Source: Hybos culiciformis
Lineage: Eukaryota; Arthropoda; Insecta; Diptera; Hybotidae
DNA length: 64,000 bases
NCBI GenBank assembly: GCA_964007475.1
Contig: OZ023273.1
Coordinates: forward strand, 102,670,485 to 102,734,484
Reading direction: 5' to 3'
Under the pieces are notes generated by a model that saw nothing but the letters and a program-made list of their open reading frames with translations, was not told the origin of the DNA and searched no databases. Numbering within the stretch: position 1 is the stretch's first letter; each line of letters starts with the position of its first letter. Shown piece by piece: positions 32,935 to 46,901 of the stretch. The translations under genes and the position numbers were made by a program.

Positions 32935-35900
32935 TATAGACGTGAAAAATCTCAAATTATGTGTTTTAAATATAAATTCAATAATCTCAATAAGTAAACA
33001 AATTTCATTAGTTCAGTTTTTAAATCACAATAAACCAGACATAGTTTGTCTTAGCGAAACTAAACTGCAAAAACAAAAATTAGAATTCAAAAATTATAAT
33101 ATAATTAGACGTGATAGGCCGGATAGCATAAGAGGCGGGGGAACTGCAATACTAATTGACAAAAATTTAAGTTTTGTTGAAATTAATTCACGAGAAATAA
33201 AAAATTTTAGATCACTAGAAATTTGCTGTGTCAAACTAAAGACCAAAAATTCAAACCACTTATTTGTTATCTCAATCTACGCCCCACAAGGTCCAGATAG
33301 TTTGTTTTTAAATGAATTCAAAAAACTTTTCGATATTTTAAAGCTAGATCAGCCCAATAACTTTTATATCATAGGTGGTGACTTGAACGCTAAATACTCA
33401 TCATGGAACAATGTCAACAATAACAACAGAGGAGCAACATTGAAAAATTTTTTAGATATAAATTCTGTGAATTACAAGATGTCCTTGTATAGCACTGACT
33501 TTCCCAGTTTTCCTAGAGGTGGCTCTTATCTTGATTTAATAATAGCCGATACTAGAATTGAATTCGATTTAACCGCGAACGGACAGATAAAAACCATGCC
33601 CTTTGACAGCGATCATTTAGCTGCATTAACATCTTTTTTCATTGACCAAGAAGAGAGCCTTACTCTTGCCAAAGATAGGAACAAAAAAATTTACAATTTC
33701 AAAAACGCAAACTGGAAAAGTTACGAAAACAAAGTTTTGCAACTTCTAAACTGTAGCGAACAATTAGCTTACATACCAAATAACCGCAATCTCACAATAA
33801 CTGAAATAGACGACTATATTTTACAATTAGAAAAAATTATTAGTTATGCTATTGATGAAACAATTCCGAAATTTGCCAGCAAAAATACTTCTGACAAATT
33901 TGTTACAAATAAAATTAGGAAACTCAAAAAACATAAAAGTAAGCTCTTATCCATTTTATTCCGCCTGTACAGAACAGGCCGAAATGACCAACGAATTTCC
34001 ACGATTAAATCATTAATAAGTAATATCAAAACACTTATTAATCAAAATATAAGGCTCACAATTAATAATTACTGGGAAAATCGCATAAAAAAATAGATAA
34101 TAAAAATTCTCAAAACATGTTTCCAGAAATAAACAAAATTTTCCGTAGTAAAAGCGCAATTCAATGTAAAAAACTTAAAATACCGATAAACGCAACAAAT
34201 ATTCTTAATAAGACAATCGCTGACACTAGTTCACTAAATACTGAAAATAACAATTATATAATTGAGAATGAAATAGATATTTTGAATACCTTCGGAGCAC
34301 ATCTGGAACAAGTGCACAAACAAACACAAAATAGACCAAATTCCATACTAGATAACGATGTTAAAAATGAAATATGTAAACTTGAAGAAATAATGGCTAA
34401 TAGATTAAATTTAAAACAGACAATAACTAATTTCAACAATTTAAATCTTGCAAACAAACTTTCCAAAGCTCAAACTTTTAATAACTACCTAGTAACTTGC
34501 GATTTACTAGAAAATATATTTCAATCCTTGAATACAAAAAATTCATGTGGAATCGATAATATTCCTAATATAGTATTGAAACATTCCCCTCCCATTTTCA
34601 TAAAAAAGTATTGCATAATTTTCAATAATTGCCTTAACTGGAGTTATTTTCCCACAAGATGGAAGATCGCAAAAGTGATACCGATCAAAAAACCTAGAAA
34701 GGACTCATCCAACCCAGATAACTACAGGCCTATAAGTTTAATGCCGAACATAAGTAAAGTTTTTGAATGTGTTATTAATAATTGTATTAACAAATTAGTC
34801 GAATCTGATCGTATAGTACCCATTAACCAATTCGGTTTTAAATATCAACACACCACTATACATGCTATAAATAAATTAGTATCCGATGTTTGTTGGCAAA
34901 TAAATGCAAAAAGAGGAGTAGGTGCATGCTTTGTAGACTTAGAAAAAGCGTTTGATACAGTCTGGCTTGATGGTCTTATATATAAAATCATAAAATACAA
35001 TTTTCCGATACATGTTGTAATTCTGATTTCTAATATGGTCAAAGGTAAAAAATTTAAAGTCACAAATTTTAATAACTCAACCTCAGACGTTTTCGAAATT
35101 GAAAACGGACTGCAACAAGGAACAGTTAATTCACCACTTTTATTCAACATTTACTCCAGCGAATTACTAAATTGTCTAAATAATGTATTAGGCCTCAATT
35201 TTAGTATAGCGTATGCAGATGATTTGACCATATCGTCGGTCTAAAAGCAGAAATCACTAAGTCAAAAAACAAACTTTTAAAACTCACTAAGTCAACTTAG
35301 GAATTTTTGATTGTATTATAATAGCACGATTGACTTAGTGCAATAAATGTCCGCCTAAAAACCTCAACAATATCAATTTACGACTTATAAGATTTTGCCC
35401 ATATAAGGTTGGCATTATAATGACTTAATTTAGTACAAAAAATCAAAATCTTGGAAAATGTACTTAGTGAATTTTGCTTGTAAACCAACGATATATTCAG
35501 CTAGCGAAAAAGTTTCACAAGTAAGCCAAATGTTACAAACCCAATTCTTTATTATTGCAGATTATTGTCTAAAATGGAAATTAAAAATCAACTACAATAA
35601 ATGTGAATCTATATTTTTTCGTAACACAACCGACAAAACAAATTACAACATTAAAAAAAACTGGAGAAAGTTTTCGGTCTTGGATCCAGACGGCAACCTA
35701 ATAATAAAAAAAAATACGGTAAAATATCTAGGAGTTCAGCTGAATCAGTTTCTTAACTACAATGACCACGTTCAAAAACAGTTAGAAAAAGCCACCAAGG
35801 CATTTATGTCTATGAAAAACTTGTTTTATTCTAAAATTCTTTAATCTAGAGTTAAAATCATATGCTACCAATCCCTTGTTCGCCCCGTTATAACATACGC

Positions 35901-36442
35901 CTGTCCCATATGGTTCAATATCCCAGCAAAAACAATGGAAAAAATCCGTATTTTTGAAAGAAAATGTTTAAGATCATGTACTAACTTAAATAAAACGCCT
36001 GAGTCAAACTATAAAAAATTTTATTCCAATAAGTTACTGTACGAGGAAGCGTATAGATAACTTTAATATAAACATAATTAGAAATCATTACCTAAGAAGT
36101 TCCTCAATAGTCTCAAATCCTTATATATGCCAATACTTTTATTTCAATTTTGAATACATCAAAACCAGTTTAGAACTAGGTTTCGTGCACCCTGAATTCT
36201 TCGTGTTCCTAGATAGTTTAGGATGTATTCAAAATATAGACAAAGTACCAATACTTTACCATTATAAGAGAAGAATCTCAGATAAAAGTGTCAACTTAAA
36301 CAATTTACTTAACATAAATTGGAGTCAACTAGTTTACAATACATATATTCCCACACGCGACAAAAAAATTAATCTAAACCAATTCTGGTGGTTAAATTCT
36401 ATGAATCAAGAACGAGTTGAGTCACAGTTTATTTCGAACTAG
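32918..36442 (+). pseudogene. LINE ORF2, endonuclease + reverse transcriptase, disrupted
   Basis: 32918-34096 encodes an AP-type endonuclease: LCVLNINS at the start, ETKL (about residues 47-50), GGDLNA (about 153) and SDH (about 231), so key residues are present. A one-base loss in an A run (about 34088-34095) causes TAG; the adjoining frame from 34097 continues into the reverse transcriptase (NYRPISLMP, FVDLEKAFDTVW, GLQQGTVNSPLLFNIY, YADD at 35212-35223). An insert (about 35234-35487) follows the YADD at once. Coding resumes at 35488 (thumb-like KWKLKINYNKC), meets TAA at 35842-35844, continues to about 36050, shifts by +1 and ends at TAG 36440-36442. Catalytic residues survive but no full-length protein can be made. 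Confidence 0.9.
35234..35487. mobile_element. MITE-like insertion in the LINE RT domain
   Basis: Inverted ends GGTCTAAAAGCA (35238) and TGCTTGTAAACC (35486) continue into TCACTAAGT/ACTTAGTGA arms, and CACTAAGTCA or its complement recurs at least five times inside. The coding sequence resumes in frame after it, with ACCATAT before and ACGATAT after, an imperfect target duplication of about 7 bp. The exact edges are uncertain by a few bases. No transposase. Confidence 0.75.
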
Positions 36443-36780
36443 ATAAGTTATAGTTTATTAGGTTAAGGATAGGTTAAGCAATTAGGAATAAGTTTTATTT
36501 TACACAAAAAAATAAAATCGCTAATTTTGGTTTTTTGTTTTAAAAAATGTTTTTCCAAAAATTAATTCATAATTATGTTAAAAAAATGATAAATAAGATT
36601 ATAATAAAATTAGTATATATTCAAATTATTTAAACAAACTAAGAGCGCACAAATGTAGCCATTTAGTTTTTTTATATAAGATATTTTGTTAGTTTTTTTT
36701 TCTTTTAATTTTATTTCTACTAAATTGTAAAAAATATTGAATTCGTAATAAAAATAAAAATTAATAAAAAAAAAAAAAAA
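36443..36780 (+). other. LINE 3' UTR and poly-A tail
   Basis: AT-rich untranslated tail ending in about 15 A residues directly before the right target duplication. No satellite or hairpin was recognised in it. Confidence 0.8.
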
Positions 36781-36793
36781 GTTATTAATTGAG
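36781..36793 (+). repeat. LINE target-site duplication, right
   Basis: GTTATTAATTGAG, identical to 31219-31231. Confidence 0.9.
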
Positions 36794-39700
36794 AAGGAAG
36801 GCTAAAACAGGATCAAATAGAATAAAAGAAAAATTTACTAGAATAAGATTATATAGCTAGTTGGCGTAAAACTACTTAAATGTGAGGAAGTAAGGCCATT
36901 AAGGTAAAATGGTCGAAGAGTTTTCATTTAAATTTATTCTTTTTTAAAGAAATGAACGAGTGATTTTCAAATTTTACAACAAAATAAATTGAAAGAAAAA
37001 TAAAAGGGAAATATCCTTTCAAGTTTTTCAGTTTTTCATATGGGAATAATATATAGAAATAATTTGCGTAAATTAAAAAAAAAAGAAAAGTTTCATGTGT
37101 CATTAAAACTGTGAATATTTTATAATTTTAGTTCCCCTATAGGTTTATCAATGAATGTAGAGATTTATTAAGCTTAAGATTCCTTTCAAGTGATATTACT
37201 ATTTTTTTTGATACTCAAGTTGTTTTTACAAATTTATTCAAGGATAATGAATTTTTTATTTTTTTAGGATTTATTCAGAAAAAATATTTACTATTTATAA
37301 TATCTGTTTGTTATCGTTTTTTATCTGAAGACAAAACAATATAAATTCAATTCTAGTTAAACTTAAGTTATTTGAATTTTTAATACCATTTTTATTATGG
37401 TATACTTTATAGTGTAGTATAGAGCTATTTAACTAAGTTATAGTGAAATTCTCTAATTTTTTGCATTTTTGAGATTATCTTTTATTATCGTTATTTTGGA
37501 TTTTTTGAACAACTATAAACATCTATACCAATAAAAACAGCAATGAAGATTATTTTTATTAAATTTTGCAAAATTTTTTGAGTAAACCCTGAAAAAGTAA
37601 ACCGTGGATTTTTAGGACTACATAAGAATTCTTGTTATGTCAATACTGCAAAAGAAGCAGACTTTTAACAGCATAGTTCGTTTAATAGGATTTTATTTAA
37701 AAATAAATTTATAAGTTCTTTTTTTTTGTCAAAAAACTTCTTCAATTGTGTACAGAGAAGTTTTTATCTTTCTGTGCCAAGAACTTTAAAAACTTTTTCA
37801 ATTTATTAAATGCAATATTTTCATGGGGATTTCTATTTCTTTTTACGTTTTTTTTTTTGAAATTTCGTAAACGGAATATAAATTTATACACAAAACATTA
37901 AGTTTTCATGTGTAGTACATTCTAATCTTATTTTCATCTTTAGTTTTATGTCTTTTGTATTTTTTTTTGTGTTTGAGTATTTTATTTGCACAGCTATATA
38001 AAACTAAAGTTAAAAAAAATTTCTAAGGATAAAAATGTATATATTTTTAATTTTTTAATTATAATCTTGTTAACTCGCTTATTGTTCCACATAATTCTTT
38101 ATAATTATGAGATATATTATAAAAAAACTATAATTTATGCATATTGAACCTGGTTTTTTGGGGAAATCAGGCTTAAATTTTATTCTAGAAATGATCGAAT
38201 CTGCTTGATACTAATCCTTAATTGTAAAGGTGTAATATCAAATTTTTTTTTTTTAATTTTTGGAATTATTAGAGTTTAGCACTTATTATATTATTTGAGT
38301 TACATACCCATAAACTAATCTTGATCAACTCCTAAAATTTTAGTCCCATCCAAATTAATCTTTGTCATTTAAAAATTAGTTCAATTTATTTTTCTTCTTA
38401 AGAAAGTGAAAAAATCGTAAAACAACTTCTTTTATTATTTTATCTTTAGTGTTCAAAGGACAACCTAATTCAATTTGAAAATAAATTGATTGAAAAAAAA
38501 AAATGTTTTAAGAATTTTATTTTTATTTATGATTAAGAAAAAGAAAAATTTTACATTAACAAAATCATTTTTAAATGTAAATTAGATAATGTGGCGCCGT
38601 ACATCTTTTTCTTCTATATACTAAAAGTAAAATATTGAATAGATTTCCATATTAATTTAAGGTAAAAAAAAAAAGGAAAGAAATTGAATTAATAGTTAAA
38701 AGATTAAATTAGATGAAAAAACAACAATAATTTAAAATGTAACATCAAGCTCTTTTAGCTTGTATTCTATAGCGTTTGCACCTAAAATAGCTATCAGATT
38801 TAATTACACTACACAGATTTTTATCAGAAAATTATTTCATGATAGCATTTCATATAAATATGTATTACTAAAGATTTTTTTTATTACTAAAGCACATATT
38901 ATTATGTTATTTATAAGACTATAGTTATATTAATAATAAGTGTAGTCAGAGTCAGAAGCTAATGAATTTTTTTTTTAAATCTGCTTACGACATAAAATAT
39001 CAAAATTTTTGTTTTTTTTCTTATAAAGAATACCTTTCAAACAAAAAAAAAACCGGAATGAAAATTAAGGGCTTACATTTGCACAGTCAGAATTTTATAT
39101 TACAAAAAAAGTTATTTAGACTTTTTATAATACATAACTAGATAAAAACCCTTTTTAAATGCATATTTTCCCCTTCATTTTGGTTCAAATTGAATTTTTT
39201 TTTTTAAATCACTTTTGCTATATACATATATACTTTTAGATCTAACATTTAATATTTTTTGAATTTTTCATAGAATTGCAATTATTGGCAATTTTTAGAA
39301 AATATTAAGAGATGAATATGGAAAATTGTAAAAAGTATAGAAAATTATTTTTTGTTTTTTCTATGTACGGAAGAAAGAAAAGATAAAAACTCAACCATAT
39401 AACTAAAGATTGTTAAAAACTAATTCCATTTTGAAAAATTTCAAAACAACAATCAAAAACAGATTTTCTATGCATATGATTAAAAGATTACCAATTATAA
39501 ATGCACACTCTGATTTTTGTTTTGTAGTGGTATAAATGTTCGGTTTTCATTTCCATGTTGAATATGGTATTGAATTTCATTGCGAAAAAAACGCCAAACA
39601 CTTTTAAAAGGATTATGAGCAATTTATGCAATAATATATATTATAATAGTACAATTTACCTTTATTATTGCTATTATTGCTGTAAACAACTAGAGAAAAT

Positions 39701-42700
39701 GTTTTTGAAATTTACAAAAATGGTTCGGAAATGTACCATTGACAAAGCAAGTGAGTTGACAAATCCAATAGTGTTACTTATAAAACAAAAATATTTTGAA
39801 ATTTTTAAAAGGGAGAAAATTCAGTAGATAAATTTTCCAAAATTAATATTTCCATATTTAAAGTTTATTCAGTCTATAAGAAACTGACTCTTTTTTCTTA
39901 TTTTATTAACATAAACTTCATCATATACCTACTCCAATACTAAATGGCAACAAAATATTTAAATTCATCACATAATATCGTAATGAAATAAAGTTAGCTA
40001 AATTTATTGGCGAAAGTTGCCTTATATTTATTATTTTAACGATATTTTTATTTGCTAGATTATATTTTTTAAATATGTATTAAAAAAAATCTTTCTTCTT
40101 ATTACCAAGAAAATTTATTATTTATTGAATTATTTAGTACGCCAACATAGAAAAATATAATAATTCATATATGCATATACTTTTTAGGTTATATTTTGTG
40201 AAATATTGCAACTGCAAAAAGAAACAAAATAAAAAAATTATTTCGTACGCGAAATACGTTTTTATAGCTAACTTAACTGAAATAAATAACAATTTTCATT
40301 TGAGGTTTATTCATGCTTATCATCATAAAAAATCTTTGAACGTATGTATAAGAATTTATTAAAAAAAAAATTTCTTTAGAAAAGAAATTTTCTTTGAATA
40401 CTGCAATTGACGTATATGTATGCAATTGCTGCAATTGCCGAAATATGTATAATATGATATTTTTCGGAAATAGTATTTTTAACCTATTTTTAAAATTAAA
40501 ATTCACTAACTTAAAATTTTTTTTGCATGAATACTACAAATTTATTGTGTGCCAAAGGCAAGGTATAAAAAATTATAAATAATTTAGACAATTTTATAAT
40601 TAAAAATCTTCGAGGTCGAAATTTAGGCAAATTTATATTCAGTGCACTCAAAATAAAAATTAATAAAAAATGTATTCGTTATTCGTACATATTATGTTAA
40701 TCATTTTGAAAATAAATAAAATATGAATTGCTATTTTTTTTAAATTTTATTGATAATTTTTTTTAAAAACTTTTCTTCAATTTGTGTCATAAATTTTTAT
40801 AAGAAATTGATAGACGAATCTGTTCATTGGAAGTATATGGACCAATTTGAGATTATTTATTATATATCTTATTTCTTTTAAATTATATTTTTTTTTTAAT
40901 TTTTTTAACACCACTTTTATCGTAATGCGTTGACTAGATTTCAACTGAATAAATTTATTTAAAATTGAAAATTAAAGTTTAATTTATTATTTTTAACAGC
41001 GCAAAACGCATTTCCGTACCCTTTATTTATGCCATTATCAACTGTAATTTCTTTACTACTGGTAATATTCGTTACGTTCAGTATTTAATATAAAAATTTA
41101 TTATTTTGTGGGTGAAACGATAAAAGTTTATGATTTAAATAAGTTTAATTTTCATAAAATAAAATATTTCATCATAAATGTTTTCAATTTAAGGAATGTT
41201 CATTTTATTCCACATTCATTAAAGTGAAACAAAAATACAAAAATTCCCTGGATAACATTAAACTTGCAGACATAAATTTTTATATATTTATGAATAATAA
41301 TAAAAATTGAAAGATAAATTATTGAATTTAAAAATCCACCTGCTGTTTAACTCTATATATACTACTCTAGATTAAAATGTAAGGCACAATAAAATTTAAT
41401 CTTAAAAAAAATTAGACATCTATTCAGGGAGATAAAATTTAGATTACTGTGACAAATCTTTCACAAATAAGAAATAATATGAAAGGAAATTTGGCCAAAA
41501 TTAATTTAATTCCATAATGGGGTTTCACTTGTTAACTACCAAATCGTATGATTTTATTTACAGTGAATCAAAAATTCGAAAACAACGGAGGATTTTTTTC
41601 ACACTATTAAAAAATGCTTGAAACATTTAAAGTAATTTTATTCTCTGGATTTACTAAAAACATTTTTTGTAATTGTTTTTAAATAATTTTGTTAAACCCA
41701 TAATTCATTTAGATTGAGGGCACAGCATTAATTTTTTTCCCGAAGTTAATACACATAGTGACAACTATAAGAAATCATGAAAAAAAACTTCCAACTGAGA
41801 TGAAATTTTTTTTAGGCATTTTATTTAATTTTTTTTTCCCGATTTCTCATTTGTCTTTTATTTTATTATCTTGAGAAAAAGTGAAAAGAAATTTAAAACG
41901 CAGCGCATCAAATTACATATTGAAATTGCTTATTTTTAACAATTTGTCTAAATTCTTGAAAATTACTACCGTCGTACAAACTAGTTTATAAAAGTGTATA
42001 ATTATGAGTACTTAATTTATATGTATTAAATTAATAAACTATTAAATTTTTCTGAGAGTCTAGATGTGATAAAAAATTTATTAAATTTATTTGTCTAAAA
42101 ATCGATAAGTTAACACATAACAGATCTTGACTATAAATACTCATCTTTGAAAACTCTTTATTTTGTCAAACATATAATATAAATGAAATATATAATTTTT
42201 TAAAATAATTTGAATAATGAATTCCAAATTTGTAGTATGTAAGCATAATGCAATTTTTTGATGATGATTTTTAAAATAATAAGAAGAAAGCATAATAATA
42301 AATAATGTTAAGTAAGTATATTATGGCCACTTAACTAATTAAAAATTACGCTTAATTGAACTTTTACTTCATATTCCATTATTTTATTGGGTCAACATTA
42401 AAATTTATTACAATTTTAGTAATAAAATTTGTAACAGCTGCATTTTTTGTTTATTTATTTATATTTTAGTTCTTACGTTATTTCTTACGTTGTAAAACTG
42501 TTTTCAAACTTCTGATATATTTAACTACACAATCAAAACTCAATATTTATATTAATTTTGTATATCTTTCAGTTCTTATCTGTCTAGATCTAAAGCTGGC
42601 TAATAAACCAGTTTTTAAATTAAGTTGCTCCAAATCCATTTTCTCCTAATCGTAAACTTGAGTAAGACAAATTAATTTTTTTCATAAAATAAACAGATTT

Positions 42701-42966
42701 TTCAAAAATTATAATAATAATTTGAATAGAATTTCAGATTTTTTTTTACTTAATGGCAGTAAAATGAAGAAATAAGATAAAATTACATCATATATGTAGG
42801 TATAATTTAAAACTGCAAAATAATTATAATTTCAATTTTTAATAAAAATAAACTTATGAACATAAAAATAAGAAAGCATTTGACATTTCGTCATAAGTAC
42901 CTATATTTAAGAACAATCACATAGGAAATGTAAAAGTTTATTCAAGTTCAAGATGAAAAAAGAAAA
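36794..42966. other. AT-rich DNA, nothing recognised
   Basis: About 6 kb without a supportable exon, RNA gene or transposon border. The longest open frames (about 39555-39827 and 40171-40582 on either strand) are AT-driven, lack domains and are not supported as genes. Confidence 0.5.
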
Positions 42967-43346
42967 TCGTCCGCTCAGATCAGAAATATTCTAAGTCCAT
43001 TTTTTTCAAAAACGGTTTTATTTACTTATTAGCTAGTCAGTACGGTTTCTGATGTGTGTGCAAAAACACGTTTTTGTTTAAATTGTTTTTCGTGTTCAAA
43101 ACATAGGTAAGTACAAAATAATCCTATGCCCAACATTTTTTTTTTTACCGGAAAAATCATTGTATGTCCACTTATTTGAAATTTAATTAGTTCTGAAACA
43201 GGGATTGAAAAATGATATAATTGTAGAATAAACTTTTTGGCATACATAACTTTCTTAAACAAAGAAACAGTTTTTAATCTTAAAATAGCTCTCCTGTAAA
43301 ATTTTAAATTTTGGACTTAGAATAGTTCTGATCTGAGGGGACGATA
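42967..43346. mobile_element. MITE-like element
   Basis: Left end ATCGTCCGCTCAGATCAGAA and right end TTCTGATCTGAGGGGACGAT are inverted, extending into TATTCTAAGTCCA/TGGACTTAGAATA. The interior (about 300 bases) includes a minus-strand open frame (43029-43262) with no recognised domain. The target duplication is not clear because the terminal bases are symmetrical. Confidence 0.65.
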
Positions 43347-46300
43347 TGTGTATTTTCGTCATCCTTACAAAAGAATTGCATCCATAGTACATTTTTATGT
43401 AAGTAGATATTTTAAATTGTGCGAAACATAAGAGAAGAAATAAAAAACTAAGAGTAATAAAAATAAATAAAAACTTAATAACATCTCAACAGCTTTTTTT
43501 TATTTCTTTCCTACCATGAGTTCGTTTTTTATTGAAATTATTTTTTTTTTGTGTTTTGCATCAAAACAACTGCTTTTTTTCCACAAAAAATATCGTATTT
43601 CTCTTGGCAAATCGGCAAAGACATTTTTTTTAATTTCTGTTTTGGCTTTTGATGAATTGTTCCCCGCTAAAATGTAAATGAAATTTATAAATAAGAATTC
43701 AATAAAAGTTAGAAAATTAACAGTCAGGCTATTTCATTACTTTGACATTCGCAGTGGTAATAAAATTTAATTAGATATTAATCATCAGATATTATTGATA
43801 AAATTATTTTTAAAGAAAGGTAAGCATTTTTTTTCTCACTTAATGATAAATGACAAAAAATTGTAGATTTTGTGAATACTATTATTACAAAATTTTCATA
43901 AATTTCAAATTTTCAAAAGTTGAAAACCTATATTTTTTAGTAAAAGAAACTTCACATAATACCGATATTAAACATTTTTATCAAGACTATATGATGTCTC
44001 ACATTTACAATATTTAAACTAAAATAAAAAAAAAATTATAAATGTTCAAAGGAATAATGAATGAACTAAACAAATTGTAACGAAAGTTAAAGAAATTTTG
44101 CGGAAAAACTTTCTTTTTCATGCCTTTTTTTCCTTTTTTTTTTCTGCAATTTTTATTTGGTTTTTTAACAAGAAAAAAGTATTCATTCAATTTTCAGAAA
44201 AATGTTAAATAACTATTGTATATATACATAGTATAAAGTGTATAATTATATAAATATATCAATAGAGTAATCTATAAATATTAAACAAACATTTTAAAAA
44301 ACAAAATTAATGTATGTATGAAGACGATATTAATTGAATAAAATTGTAACCGAAATAAAATTGTAATCGGGGATGAAGAACAAAAACAAAAATTTCTTAT
44401 CCGTATAACTTTCATGTATTGTTATTTTATGTTATGATGAACCTAAGTATAATTACATAAAATGTCAAGAACATTTAAAAGTTAAAGTTCACTAAATGAA
44501 AATAAAAAAAAATCATGCAAAAATATTCTATTCTTATCAAATGAAATAAAATTAAAACTTGAATAGAATATCATAAGGCTTCATTTGGCACGCGAAGTAA
44601 TATAAAAAAAGAAATTTTGTCATTAAATGAAAATGGTATAAGTTTTCTTCTTTTAATTTTAATCCTTAGTTTTTTTTTTTTTTTTTTTTTTTTTTTAGCT
44701 TAAATCTTAATCCTGATATTAACTTTGTAATTATTTAAGGACATAAGTTTGCTTTCACTTTTAATTAGGAGTTTAGGTTATAACTTTTAAGACAATAGAT
44801 TTTTGATATATTTATTATTTTCATGGCAGAACAAAATTAGTAACATTTAAAATTTTAATTAATAATATATACGAGAATGAAAACCTCTAAACAGTCTAAA
44901 CGAATCATACAGGGGAAAATTGTAGGTATATACCTAAATTGATCCTGTAAAGACACATTTTCAATCTGTCATAATGTAACCATAATAAACTACTTACGTA
45001 TGATCTATTAAAGAATTCGTTTCATACGACTCAACTAAAACTGCAATAATTAATTAAATACTTTTATTTCTATCTACGTAAATGTTACAAAAATGTCATT
45101 CACATATTAATAATCATAATCTACTTTAATCCATTTTAAATATTTTCGGAATTTCCATCTATTAACAAATTGATTTGTCTTACTCAACCGCCAATATAAC
45201 AAAAAAATAAAGTTAAAATTCCACTCAAACATACATATTTTCCTAAAACTTTATTACTTCTAAATAATTGTATGATGACATAGTATAATCAGCTGATATT
45301 ATACGGAATCAAATCGATAAAAAAAATAACATATAAAAGCAACAAGTGTTTTATTATTCTTAATACAAGCAATTTGTATGTAATTTTTTTTTAAGAAATA
45401 CAAAAATACTGAAATTTATGTATGCGCCGACCATAATTATTATATGAATAACTATTATAGTAAAGTAAACTTAATGAAAAAGATTTCTTTTGTTAAATGG
45501 TCACGTCTTCTAGTTTTATTTATTTATTTTTTTTTTAATATCAAATTGACACACAAAGAATTTTTTTCTTCTTAGCTTGAAGAAATTTTTAAACTAAATA
45601 TACAAATAAATAAATTTACAATTTTATTCTTCCTATAATTATTTTTAGATTTTATTACTTTAAAATAGAAATAAAAATACAACAAAAGCAAAATGTTTTT
45701 AATTAAGGAGCTTCGTCGAATATTCTGTTCAGTTGTACACAAAACTAAAACTTGACTGAAAGAAAAACAATTAGCGAAAGAAAAACAATGATGAAAATAA
45801 AATAAAAATGATTTTTAAGAAATTTTACTGTTATAATAGTCCTTATAGATAACTACTGGAAAAATTCTCTTACTGCAAATCAGCGGAATTTGCTGAACAT
45901 ATTATAAAGTCAATCAACAAAAAAGATACAATTCAAAATGTGCTTAATTTTTGTTGTAATAGAGATGGTTGTAAATATTAAATAAATTCATAACTTAAAT
46001 GATATTGTCTTATAATTAAAAAAATTCATAACAATTTCACAATTTTGCTCAGTCAATATTTTTTTAATTTGCAATCGCAATGTTTTCTAAATGCAGTGAA
46101 TGTTCTTTACTGAAGCCCACAATGACAGCCAAAAAGGAGTATCTTATATTTAATAGCTCTGTTAATCTACACATACCTATGTATATCTTAAAAAAGGTTA
46201 AATGTTAAACTTTTTTTTAAAATTCGAAGAGTGATCATTGATGAGTAATGAATTTGGTAGAAAAAATTCATCATTATTTTTATATTTATAATATTTTCTA

Positions 46301-46479
46301 AACAATGTTTCAATTTAGATTTTAAAAATATTTTTCAAACAGTATTAATGAAATAATAATAACTGTTTTGTTTGTAAGGTTGCGATAAAAATTGAAAAAC
46401 CGATAAAAATTGAAACATAAAAAAAGTTTAGAAATACATAGTGATATATTTAGTAAACCTACAATGTTATAAAAAACTA
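43347..46479. other. AT-rich DNA, nothing recognised
   Basis: No exon or repeat border supported. A run of about 26 T residues at about 44670-44696 ends in TAGC. Confidence 0.5.
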
Positions 46480-46901
46480 TTTTAATGTGCATGTCTTCGG
46501 TATGTTGTATTTACATTCGCAAATTTAGCTCGGTAAATGGTCCATTACATAGATCAATACACATGCAATTTGTATTTACATTTCCCTATAAATTGTATTT
46601 ACATTTCCCTATAAATTGTATTTACATTTCCCTATATTGTATTTACTTACTTCATTTTGACCTGCGTAATACTATAAATATAAACAAAAATAATATCTCT
46701 CACACTAACAATATTTTCCTTTTTTCCTTTTATCTCTAAAAGAAAGAGAAATTAAAGGATAATTAACGTGGAAAAATTCCCTTGGCTTCTTTTATCTTTA
46801 TTTTTTATTATAAATTATCTCTATATTCGCTCTTTGCAACTCCCTCTCACATCCACATTAAATCAGTATACAATACATGTTAATCAAATTTGTTATACAG
46901 C
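46480..46901 (+). repeat. Family-B repeat, copy B4 (3'-truncated)
   Basis: TTTTAATGTGCATGTCTTCGG start, a 22-bp minisatellite (TTGTATTTACATTTCCCTAT plus spacer, three or four units at about 46568-46640), AATATCTCTCACAC and CAACTCCCTCTCACATCCAC blocks, ending at GTTATACAGC where B3 and B5 continue into the palindrome. The open frame at about 46485-46739 is a product of the repeat. Confidence 0.65.

Larger units (their letters stand above)
31232..36780 (+). mobile_element. Full-length Jockey-type LINE (non-LTR retrotransposon)
   Basis: The element runs from GGAGTTTCTCTT (31232) to a poly-A tail (about 36766-36780) and is bracketed by a perfect 13-bp direct repeat, so it is a complete target-primed insertion and not 5'-truncated. 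Layout: 5' UTR of about 224 bp; a nine-codon upstream frame (31443-31472) overlapping the ORF1 start; ORF1 gag-like (31456-32934, intact); ORF2 endonuclease/reverse transcriptase (32918-36442, broken); 3' UTR of about 340 bp. The zinc-knuckle ORF1 with a PRE_C2HC-like region and the APE endonuclease plus RT order point to the Jockey clade. ORF2 has two frame changes, one stop and a MITE-like insert, so this copy is not autonomous. Confidence 0.92.

Noticed and set aside
34254..35150. Minus-strand open frames in the RT region
   Set aside because: Shadows of the LINE reverse transcriptase frame.
39555..39827. 90-residue open frame in AT-rich DNA
   Set aside because: Composition is AT-driven, no domain, no splice context and no repeat support.
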